Shown: positions 21,245 through 29,570 of the stretch, piece after piece | How positions within the stretch are numbered: the stretch's first letter is position 1 | How the letters are laid out: every line of letters begins with the position of its first letter | NCBI GenBank assembly: GCA_027065385.1 | Contig: JAMOOP010000130.1 | Coordinates: 20,028-84,027, forward strand | Origin: Campylobacteraceae bacterium | Lineage (GTDB): Bacteria > Campylobacterota > Campylobacteria > Campylobacterales > Sulfurovaceae | Reading direction: 5' to 3' | Length of the DNA: 64,000 nucleotides | Program-made: the position numbers and the translations under genes | The notes under the pieces: model-generated | What the model was told of the DNA's origin: nothing | Database searches by the model: none | The model's input: only the letters and a program-made list of their open reading frames with translations

Positions 21245-21489
21245 TTGGATTAATAGTATTAGCTATATTTATAACACTTATAATCTTAGCTGTATTGATT
21301 ATAGAAAATGATGATTTACCCCATAGTGTTATTCTATTTATGGGATTTGGATTAGGGAGTGTAATACTCTATTTCATATTTTCAGCACCTGATGTAGCAT
21401 TGACAGAGGCTGTAATTGGAACTGGTATTAGTGGAGTGGTATTTTTAGTAACTCTTTTACAGATAAGAAGTAAGGAGATAAAGAGATGA
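21241..21489 (+). CDS. MbhD-like (DUF4040) subunit
   Basis: VILYFIFSAPDVALTEAVIGTGISGVVFLVTL, typical MbhD/MnhA C-terminal-type fragment. Confidence 0.8.
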   Translation: MIGLIVLAIFITLIILAVLIIENDDLPHSVILFMGFGLGSVILYFIFSAPDVALTEAVIGTGISGVVFLVTLLQIRSKEIKR

Positions 21490-22193
21490 ATTTAAAAAAA
21501 GAGATTAGAGTCTCTACCCTTTTTATATCGCTTATAGTATCTATTATGACTATTTTACTACTTCCAATATTTTTAGATTTTAATCTTGCTTCAAACTCTT
21601 TAGGAGATAGCTTACTTAATATAAATGAGATAGAGACCAATAGTGCAAATGGTGTAACCTCTGTTGTTACATACTTTAGGGGTTTTGATACCTTAGGAGA
21701 GGTTACTATTCTATTTTTATCTATCTTTGGTATTGGTTTAGGATTAGATGGGTATAGAGATAAATTAAATATCTTTGCTTATGAGAATAGACTACTTAAA
21801 AGTAGTGTTGATATTCTATTTCCTCTTATTATTCTATTTGGATTTTATATTATAATTCATGGACATCTAAGCCCTGGTGGTGGATTTCAAGGTGGTGTTA
21901 TAATTGCGAGTGCATTTTTATTAATGTTTTTAGCTAAAGGAGATGAGTTTTCTCTAAATCATAAAATTATATCTATTACAGAAGCACTAAGTGGAGCAGG
22001 ATTTATACTAATTGGTATATTGGGCGTTCTTTTAGTAGATAGGTTTTTAGGGAACTTTTTACCACTTGGTACTATAAAAGAGCTTTTTAGTGGTGGAGTT
22101 ATACCACTTATATATATATTTGTAGGGATTAAGGTCTCTGCTGAAATTACTGCTTTAGTTGAGTATTTTATAAGGATTAAAGATGTTAGATAG
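21486..22193 (+). CDS. MnhB/MbhE-F-like subunit
   Basis: YFRGFDTLGEVTILFLSIFGIG and IIHGHLSPGGGFQGGVIIASAFLLMFLA. Confidence 0.85.
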   Translation: MNLKKEIRVSTLFISLIVSIMTILLLPIFLDFNLASNSLGDSLLNINEIETNSANGVTSVVTYFRGFDTLGEVTILFLSIFGIGLGLDGYRDKLNIFAYENRLLKSSVDILFPLIILFGFYIIIHGHLSPGGGFQGGVIIASAFLLMFLAKGDEFSLNHKIISITEALSGAGFILIGILGVLLVDRFLGNFLPLGTIKELFSGGVIPLIYIFVGIKVSAEITALVEYFIRIKDVR

Positions 22194-22569
22194 TTTTAAT
22201 CAGACACAATTTTTACATAGTGTAATTACTATCGGGTCACTATTAATTTTTGCTATAGGGTTAGTTGGAGTTTTAATTAAAAAGAACCTATTTAAGATTT
22301 TTCTCTCATTTGCTATTATTGAGAGTAGTCTATTTATCTATTTTATTGGAATGCACTTTGAGGTAGAAAAGGTAGCTCCAATGTTAACAGACAAGGTTAC
22401 AAAGTTCTCTACTAATATGACAGACCCTGTTCCACAAGCTATGATTTTAACTACTATTGTTATTGGTATTGCTGTTTTGGCTTTAGCACTATCTTTTATT
22501 ATTAACTATTTTAAACTAACTAATAATATGAGAGTTGATGATATGAATGAGTTAGGAGATGAGAAGTGA
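22183..22569 (+). CDS. MnhC/NuoK-like subunit
   Basis: AIGLVGVLIKKNLFKIFLSFAIIESSLFIYFIG..DPVPQAMILTTIVIGIAVLALALS. Confidence 0.85.
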   Translation: MLDSFNQTQFLHSVITIGSLLIFAIGLVGVLIKKNLFKIFLSFAIIESSLFIYFIGMHFEVEKVAPMLTDKVTKFSTNMTDPVPQAMILTTIVIGIAVLALALSFIINYFKLTNNMRVDDMNELGDEK

Positions 22570-23957
22570 GCCTTTTATATTTTGTAATCTTACCACTTTT
22601 AGCATCTTTTTTAACTCCATTTTTTAGAAATTATCTAAGATATATCTCTTTGGCAGTTAATCTTATGCTATTAGCTCTATCATTTAGCTTTTTAGGCTCT
22701 CTTCCTATAAGAGAGTCTATCTCTTTTGACTCTCCTCTTAGTATAGCATTTGTATTGGATAGTGCTTCACTATTTTTTATAGTTCTATTTCTATCTATAA
22801 TGACACTATTTTCAATATATGCTATTAGAGATAAGAGTAGAAAAGATATATTTATCTTAACCAATATGCTACTAGCTAGTGTATCGGGACTTGTATTAAG
22901 TGGAGATATTTTCAATATATATATCTTTTTTGAAATAGCATCAATTTCAGCCTATATTTTAACCTCTCTACAAAAAGATAAAGAGGCGTATAGTGGTGCT
23001 ATTAGATATATGATAATGGGTGCAGTAGCCTCTATATTTTTATTAATTGGAATAATGACAATATATCTAAATTTAGGAACTTTAAATCTAGTAACTATTG
23101 GTGAGAAGTTTTCAACTATAGATAATCAGATTAAATCTCTTACTCTTATATCACTATTTATAGGATTTGGAATAAAAGCGGAGATTTTCCCTTTAAACTT
23201 TTGGGTAGTTGACATCTATCAAGCATCTACTAATAGAGTAAATGCCCTATTTAGTTCTGTTTTATCAAAAGCTTATATATTTCTATTTTTTCATATTGCC
23301 TATATTTTAGGAGTAAATATTAAGATACTTAGTTTTTTAGCAATTTTAGGTATTATCTCTTTTGGTGTCTCTGAAATATCTGCTTTAAGTAGTAAAAATT
23401 TAAAAAGAGTTTTTGCCTACTCAACTTTAGGGCAAATTGGGGTCTTATTTATTGCTCTATCTAGTAGTAGTATAGTAGCTACAACAGGGGCTATATTTTT
23501 GATTGCACTTCATGCCATAACTAAACTAATGCTATTTTTATCTTTAGATATTTTAGAAGATAGATTTAGTAGTGTTAATATAGATATATTTAAAAAGTTT
23601 AATTCACTCTTTTTAATCTCTATTTTTGCTATTGGATTTTTATCTCTTTTAGGAGTTCCTCCATTTGGTGGATTTATAGCTAAACTTACAATACTAGAGG
23701 GTTTAATAACTAAAAGTGAATATATTTTAGTTGGAGCTATTTTGGTTATCTCTTTAATCGAAGCTGTTTACCTATTTAAACTTTTAGGTATGAGTCGAGA
23801 AGCAGGAGAGAAGAGTAGTTTAGATATACCTATTTTAAAAAGAGGAGTTTTATCTATTATGGCTCTATCTATTATATATCTTGGAATTTTTCCTGAACTA
23901 TTTTTACAAATATGTAAAAGTGTAGCTTTAGCTCTTGTAGGAGTAGATAATGTTTAG
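22566..23957 (+). CDS. antiporter-like subunit 1 (MnhD/NuoN/MbhH family)
   Basis: Polytopic; DIFNIYIFFEIASISAYILTSL, LKRVFAYSTLGQIG, LLGVPPFGGFIAKLTI. Confidence 0.88.
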   Translation: MSLLYFVILPLLASFLTPFFRNYLRYISLAVNLMLLALSFSFLGSLPIRESISFDSPLSIAFVLDSASLFFIVLFLSIMTLFSIYAIRDKSRKDIFILTNMLLASVSGLVLSGDIFNIYIFFEIASISAYILTSLQKDKEAYSGAIRYMIMGAVASIFLLIGIMTIYLNLGTLNLVTIGEKFSTIDNQIKSLTLISLFIGFGIKAEIFPLNFWVVDIYQASTNRVNALFSSVLSKAYIFLFFHIAYILGVNIKILSFLAILGIISFGVSEISALSSKNLKRVFAYSTLGQIGVLFIALSSSSIVATTGAIFLIALHAITKLMLFLSLDILEDRFSSVNIDIFKKFNSLFLISIFAIGFLSLLGVPPFGGFIAKLTILEGLITKSEYILVGAILVISLIEAVYLFKLLGMSREAGEKSSLDIPILKRGVLSIMALSIIYLGIFPELFLQICKSVALALVGVDNV

Positions 23958-25563
23958 TTTTGAAATTACACCTTTAGGTAACCTATTTCTTGCACTTAAT
24001 TTAGCTGTATTTGGCTCTTTAATCTTTATGAAAAGAGAAAACTTAGCCTTAATGTTACTTCTATTTCTCTCTTTGAGTACTATATTTTATGCCAATAATT
24101 TAATTACACTATTTATTGGTTGGGAGGTAATGAGCTGGAGTAGCTACTTTATAATAGTAAAAGATGTTAAATTAAAAACAGCACAAAAGTATATTATATT
24201 TAATCTAGGTGCAGGTTTTGCACTTTTGGGGGCTATAGTTTTAATATATAATTTTAGTGGAACTTTTATCTATAGTGATATAATTTTTAATAAAGTTCCA
24301 ATACCATTTAGAACACCTATATATATTTTACTCTTTATTACTATATTTGTAAAATCTGGTATTATCCCTTTTCACTATTGGGTAATTGATACCTATAAAG
24401 AGGCAGAAGATATATTTAGTGCTATCTTAAGTGCTATTATCTCAAAAGCTGGTATTTTTCTATTTATTACCCTATTTATAAAAATAATAGGATATAAATA
24501 TATAGAGACAAATCTATTAGATATTGTAGCGTGGCTTGGTGTAATCACCTCTATAGTTGCCACATTTAAAGCAATATCTCAAAATAGCCTAAAGAGACTT
24601 TTAGCATACTCATCTATTGCACAAGTTGGATATATTGTAACAGTATTAACTATCTTAAATAGTAGTGGATTAGAGGCTGGATTATATCATACCGTTATTC
24701 ACACATTTGTAAAACTACTTCTATTTGTAAATATAGCATCAATTATCTATATTACTAAAAAAGATAAATTTAGTGAGTTGGGAGGATTAATATATAGTTA
24801 TCCTACCCTATTTATTATGCTTCTAATTGGAATAATAGGATTGGCTGGAATGCCACCACTTGGAGGATTTAGTAGTAAGTTTCTTATATATACAACTTTA
24901 CTAGAAGAGAAAAAAGCTCTACTTTTAGTAGCCATTATGTTTAGTTCAGCTTCTGCTTTTCTATACTGCTATAAACTAATATATGGTATCTATCTTGGTC
25001 ACTCAAAAACCGATAAAAAAGAGCATAGAAAACTATCAACTCTATATTATATACCTCAATATATAGCCTCTTTAATCTTAATAGTTTTAGGCTTTTTACC
25101 ATCTTTAGCTATAGAGATATTTAATCCAATATTAATCTCTTTAGGATTTAAACCAACTAACTTCTCAACTCTATTTGAACTAAACTCAAACTTTGCATCA
25201 TTTAATGGTGGGGCTATTATGGCAATATTTATTGCTATATTTGTAGTAATTTTACTTATTGTAACCTCTATAAAAAATAGAACTGTGAAAACGAGAGATA
25301 AGTTAGATATAAGCTACTGTGGAGAAGTACCAAATCCAAACAGTAATCTACACTACGGTTATGGAGTTGGAGAGGAGTTAAGACGAGTTAGCTTTATTGG
25401 ATTTATACTAAAAAATAGTGTATCTCCATACTGGGAAAGAGTATTAGTAGTTGTTAAAGAGAGTTCTATCTTTTTAAAGAGACTATATAGCTTAACTATT
25501 CAAAATGTAGGAGTAGTTACTATAATACTCTTTAGCATACTACTTTATATAGGAGTTGAATAA
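23950..25563 (+). CDS. antiporter-like subunit 2 (NuoL/M/MbhH'-like)
   Basis: LITLFIGWEVMSWSSYFII, LKRLLAYSSIAQVGY, GLAGMPPLGGFSSKFLI. Confidence 0.88.
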   Translation: MFSFEITPLGNLFLALNLAVFGSLIFMKRENLALMLLLFLSLSTIFYANNLITLFIGWEVMSWSSYFIIVKDVKLKTAQKYIIFNLGAGFALLGAIVLIYNFSGTFIYSDIIFNKVPIPFRTPIYILLFITIFVKSGIIPFHYWVIDTYKEAEDIFSAILSAIISKAGIFLFITLFIKIIGYKYIETNLLDIVAWLGVITSIVATFKAISQNSLKRLLAYSSIAQVGYIVTVLTILNSSGLEAGLYHTVIHTFVKLLLFVNIASIIYITKKDKFSELGGLIYSYPTLFIMLLIGIIGLAGMPPLGGFSSKFLIYTTLLEEKKALLLVAIMFSSASAFLYCYKLIYGIYLGHSKTDKKEHRKLSTLYYIPQYIASLILIVLGFLPSLAIEIFNPILISLGFKPTNFSTLFELNSNFASFNGGAIMAIFIAIFVVILLIVTSIKNRTVKTRDKLDISYCGEVPNPNSNLHYGYGVGEELRRVSFIGFILKNSVSPYWERVLVVVKESSIFLKRLYSLTIQNVGVVTIILFSILLYIGVE

Positions 25564-26441
25564 TGTTTTTAGATGTAATATATATGCTAATCTTAGCATA
25601 CTTTTTTGGTTTTTTATACTACGGACTATATAGAAATATATCTGCTAGAGTTCATGGAAGATTTGGACCATCTATAGCTCAATCTTTTTACGATAGTATT
25701 AAATTATTTCTAAAAGATACAACCATAAATTTTGGTTGGGCATTTTATGGTGGAATAGTTATTATGGCAACAGGTGCAGTAACTACTGTTTTATTTATTC
25801 CATACCTAAATAACTCTAACTCTCTAACAGGATTTAGCTCTTATGGAAATTTAATAGTAGTTTTATATCTTATGGTTTTAGGACCTTTGGGAAATGCTAT
25901 TGGGATTGGAAGTAATGGAAACCCATTTGGAGCTATGGGAATAACTAGAGGTTTGACTAGACTTATAGGTTTAGAGTTACCTTTTTATATAGCATCTATT
26001 GGCATTATGATAGCCTCTCAAAGTGCAGATATTACAACTATTATGCATAATCAATCACAAACTTGGAATGTTTTTTCACACCCACTACTATTTATTGGAG
26101 CTTTTATCTCATTTTTAGGATTTATGGGAAAATCTCCATTTGATGTAGTAGGTGCGCCACAAGAGGTATATAGTGGACCAGCCACTGAATTTAGTGGTAA
26201 ATTTTTTGCTCTTGCCTTGTCTCAAAGTGCTATATTCTCATTTGCTAAACTTCTTTTAATGGTTGATTTATTTTTAGGTGGAGCATCTAATCTATTAGAG
26301 TTAGTTATTAAGACATTTATTCTATTTATTATGGCTGTTTTTGTAGGGAGCGTTTATGCTAGATTTACTACTATTCAAAGTGTTGAATTTTTAATTCGCA
26401 TACCGACTATTATTGCTTTAGTTGGACTATTTTTTATATAG
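25563..26441 (+). CDS. NuoH/MbhM-like membrane subunit
   Basis: GPSIAQSFYDSIKLFLKD, FLGFMGKSPFDVVGAPQEVYSGPATEFSGKFFAL. Confidence 0.9.
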   Translation: MFLDVIYMLILAYFFGFLYYGLYRNISARVHGRFGPSIAQSFYDSIKLFLKDTTINFGWAFYGGIVIMATGAVTTVLFIPYLNNSNSLTGFSSYGNLIVVLYLMVLGPLGNAIGIGSNGNPFGAMGITRGLTRLIGLELPFYIASIGIMIASQSADITTIMHNQSQTWNVFSHPLLFIGAFISFLGFMGKSPFDVVGAPQEVYSGPATEFSGKFFALALSQSAIFSFAKLLLMVDLFLGGASNLLELVIKTFILFIMAVFVGSVYARFTTIQSVEFLIRIPTIIALVGLFFI

Positions 26442-26449
26442 GAAAAGTT

Positions 26450-27106
26450 ATGAAAATTTTTAAAAAATTAATACTACCAATAGTAATGGTAGTAGCAAGT
26501 GTAGTAAATTTAGCTCTTATTATCTCTTTATACATATATATTCAAGCTGTAACGCATGAAAATATAAATGAGTGTACCAACTCAACAATAAATGATTTTA
26601 ATGTTAAAATATGCACATATAGAGCCAATAATAGAGAGGTAGATATAACAACTTATGATTTTAATCAAAAAAGAGTAATTATTTTAAGTGCAAATAACTC
26701 TTATGATAGTAATCAAACCAAGTTTATAACTAAAGTATTAAAAGAGAGTATAGGAGAACCTAAAAAAGTAAAAGCAATTAAAATAGTTGCACACTCAAAT
26801 ATTGCTGAAAATAGTGACTCTCTAGCTAAAAAAAGAGCTTTAAAACTAAAAAATATTATTAGTAAAATAGGTTGTAGTAGAAATACTATCTCAACTAAAT
26901 ATAATAAAGAGCCATTTTTAAATGAGATAGATATGAAACTAAATGGAACTCTACTTAGAGTTTTAGAGCTACATTCAGATGTAGTAGAGTTAAAAAATGA
27001 GCTAAATATCTCAAAAGGAAGAAAAATAAAAAAAGAGCTACTTGATAAATATAGAGATAGATTAGAGCCTTATAGTAGTAGTGTTATTTTGGTCTCTTTT
27101 AAATAG
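26450..27106 (+). CDS. membrane-anchored protein with divergent OmpA-like C-terminus
   Basis: N-terminal TM; KAIKIVAHSNIAENSDSLAKKRALKLKNIISKIG resembles the OmpA core. Confidence 0.5.
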   Translation: MKIFKKLILPIVMVVASVVNLALIISLYIYIQAVTHENINECTNSTINDFNVKICTYRANNREVDITTYDFNQKRVIILSANNSYDSNQTKFITKVLKESIGEPKKVKAIKIVAHSNIAENSDSLAKKRALKLKNIISKIGCSRNTISTKYNKEPFLNEIDMKLNGTLLRVLELHSDVVELKNELNISKGRKIKKELLDKYRDRLEPYSSSVILVSFK

Positions 27107-28922
27107 TAAAGGATTTATAATTAGTAGATTAAATACTCAAAAAGAATATACCGTTATAGAACTCTTTGCAGGTGCAGGTGGTTTAGCCTTAGGATTGGAA
27201 CAAGCAGGATTTAGTACTAAAATAGCTGTAGAGTTAAATAGATGGGCAATCGAAACACTAAAAGCTAATCGCCCACATTGGAATATTGTTCAAGAGGATA
27301 TTACTAAGATTTCAGAAATTGGAATTAAATCCTATCTCAGAGATAATCAGGAGATAGATTTATTATCAGGTGGGTATCCTTGTCAATCTTTTAGTTATGC
27401 AGGTAAAAAACTCGGATTAGAAGATACTAGAGGTACACTATTTTCCGATTTTGCTAAAATCCTAAAAGAGATTAAGCCTAAAATGTTTTTAGCTGAAAAT
27501 GTAAAAGGTTTAGTAACTCATGATAAGGGTAGAACTTTACAAGTTATGATTGATGTCTTTAAAGAGGTTGGATATTTTGTTCAATACAAAGTTCTTAATT
27601 CAGTAGATTATGGAGTAGCTCAAAAGAGACAAAGAGTTTTAATTATTGGAACAAGAGAGGATATTAGAGAAAAGATTGGTGAAGATTATACTTTTCCTAA
27701 ACCATATAAAAAGAAATTAGTTCTAAAAGATGTCTTAAAAGATGTTCCTCCATCTCCTTGTGCAACCTATAATGAAAAGAAAAAAGAGGTATTAAAATAT
27801 GTAAAAGCTGGTGGTTGTTGGAGAGATTTACCTGATGAGGTAGCGAGAGAGTATATGATGAGTACTTACTTTATGGGAGGGGGTAGAACTGGAATTGCAA
27901 GAAGATTATCTTGGGACGAAGCAGGACTTACAGTTTTATGTACCCCATCACAAAAACAGACTGAAAGATGTCACCCTGATGAATTAAGACCTTTTAGTGT
28001 ACGAGAAAATGCTAGAATTCAATCTTTTCCTGATAGTTGGGAGTTTAAAGGCTCAATGGCAGAGCAGTATAAACAGGTAGGAAATGCTGTACCTGTTAAT
28101 ATGGCTAAAGAGGTTGGATTATCTATTATAGAATATCTAAGCAAACTAGAGGAAAAAAGTATGAAAAGATATAATCTTAGTTTTATAGATGATAAAGATT
28201 TATTTAACCATGTTAAAGAGACTATAGAAAAATATAGATTTAAAATAACTCTAAAAGAGTTTAATAAAAATTTAATAGACCCTATAAAATTAACCTTTGA
28301 TTCTAAAGTGTATGGAAAAAGTATAGAAGAGATTATTGAAGCAGAGTCAATAAGACAGATGGATAAATCAAATAGCAATAATATTGGATATTTCCAACAA
28401 AATATCTTTAAATATATATATCATAAAGATACAAAACAGACAAATTGGAGTGTTCCTAAAAAAGGTTTTGATATTATAAATGAGGTTGATAAAATCTATG
28501 TAGAAATGAAAAATAAACACAATACTATGAACTCCTCATCTTCTCAAAAAACCTTTATGAGAATGCAGAGTAAAATTTTAAATACCCCAAATGCTGAATG
28601 TATGTTAGTAGAGGTCATAGCTAAAAATAGTCAAAATATACCATGGCAAATCTCTTTAGATGGAGAGAGTATAACTAATAAACAGATTAGAAGAGTATCA
28701 ATAGATAAATTTTATGAGTTAGTTACAGGAGAGAAAGAGGGATTTAAACAGTTAGTAGAGACTCTACCAAAAGTAATGAATGATGTTTTAGAAGAAATAA
28801 AACAAAATGGTATTGAAAATAGTGTATTTAGTGAATTAAAAAATATAGATAGTAATATCTTAAAAAGTTTGTATCTCTTGTCTTTTAAGAAGTATGAAGG
28901 GTTTGAGAAATTTGATATATAA
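27081..28922 (+). CDS. C5 cytosine methyltransferase fused to Eco47II-like restriction endonuclease
   Basis: MTase: ELFAGAGGLALGLEQAGF, GGYPCQSFSYAGKKLGLEDTRG, ENVKGL, QVGNAVPV. C-terminal half: IGYFQQNIFKYI..KGFDIINEVDKIYVEMKNKHNTMNSSSSQKTFMRMQ (FD..VEMK nuclease-like core). Confidence 0.85.
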   Translation: MLFWSLLNSKGFIISRLNTQKEYTVIELFAGAGGLALGLEQAGFSTKIAVELNRWAIETLKANRPHWNIVQEDITKISEIGIKSYLRDNQEIDLLSGGYPCQSFSYAGKKLGLEDTRGTLFSDFAKILKEIKPKMFLAENVKGLVTHDKGRTLQVMIDVFKEVGYFVQYKVLNSVDYGVAQKRQRVLIIGTREDIREKIGEDYTFPKPYKKKLVLKDVLKDVPPSPCATYNEKKKEVLKYVKAGGCWRDLPDEVAREYMMSTYFMGGGRTGIARRLSWDEAGLTVLCTPSQKQTERCHPDELRPFSVRENARIQSFPDSWEFKGSMAEQYKQVGNAVPVNMAKEVGLSIIEYLSKLEEKSMKRYNLSFIDDKDLFNHVKETIEKYRFKITLKEFNKNLIDPIKLTFDSKVYGKSIEEIIEAESIRQMDKSNSNNIGYFQQNIFKYIYHKDTKQTNWSVPKKGFDIINEVDKIYVEMKNKHNTMNSSSSQKTFMRMQSKILNTPNAECMLVEVIAKNSQNIPWQISLDGESITNKQIRRVSIDKFYELVTGEKEGFKQLVETLPKVMNDVLEEIKQNGIENSVFSELKNIDSNILKSLYLLSFKKYEGFEKFDI

Positions 28923-28946
28923 TATCTAAATAATAAGGAAGATAAA

Positions 28947-29558
28947 ATGCAAGAAGGATTTATAGACTATCAAAAAGTCTTAGAAAATGAGGAACATGCA
29001 ATAAAAAGTACCCAAAGTGCAATACAAAAAGCTATAGATTGGTTTCGCTCTAAGAGTATGTTTGTTTTAGCTTATGGAACAGGTTGTGGGGCTATTGAGA
29101 TGCCACCAACCTTTACAAGTCGATATGATATTGAGAGGATTGGAGTAGTAGGAGTTGCAACCCCTAGACAAGCTGATGTTTTAATAGTTTCAGGATATTG
29201 CTCTTATAAGACTCTCAAAAGAGTTATACGAAGTTATGAGCAGATGAGTGAACCAAAATATGTTATAGCTTTGGGGAGTTGTACTATTAATGGTGGTATG
29301 TATTGGGACAGTTATAATACTATTAAGAGATTAGAAGATTATATACCTGTAGATATATTTGTTAATGGGTGTATGCCTAGACCTGAAGCTCTGATTGAGG
29401 GGTTTGTTAAACTTCAAGATAATATTAAAAATAGTAAAAAAGAGGCTGGATTTATTAAATATAGAGAAAATAATGAGTTTTATAAAGAAAACCAAAAAAA
29501 GATATTTGGGGATAATATAGAACCTACTTATGAGGCTAATTTTGCAGGAATGAATTAA
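28947..29558 (+). CDS. NuoB/MbhJ-like Fe-S subunit
   Basis: GTGCGAIEMPP, TPRQADVLIVSGYCSYK, ALGSCTINGGMYWDSYN, VNGCMPRPEAL. Confidence 0.9.
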   Translation: MQEGFIDYQKVLENEEHAIKSTQSAIQKAIDWFRSKSMFVLAYGTGCGAIEMPPTFTSRYDIERIGVVGVATPRQADVLIVSGYCSYKTLKRVIRSYEQMSEPKYVIALGSCTINGGMYWDSYNTIKRLEDYIPVDIFVNGCMPRPEALIEGFVKLQDNIKNSKKEAGFIKYRENNEFYKENQKKIFGDNIEPTYEANFAGMN

Positions 29559-29570
29559 TATCTAAAACAA

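Noticed and set aside
28019-28378. Antisense 119-aa ORF across the MTase/REase junction
   Set aside because: Opposite strand of a supported CDS; no family motif or RBS recognised.
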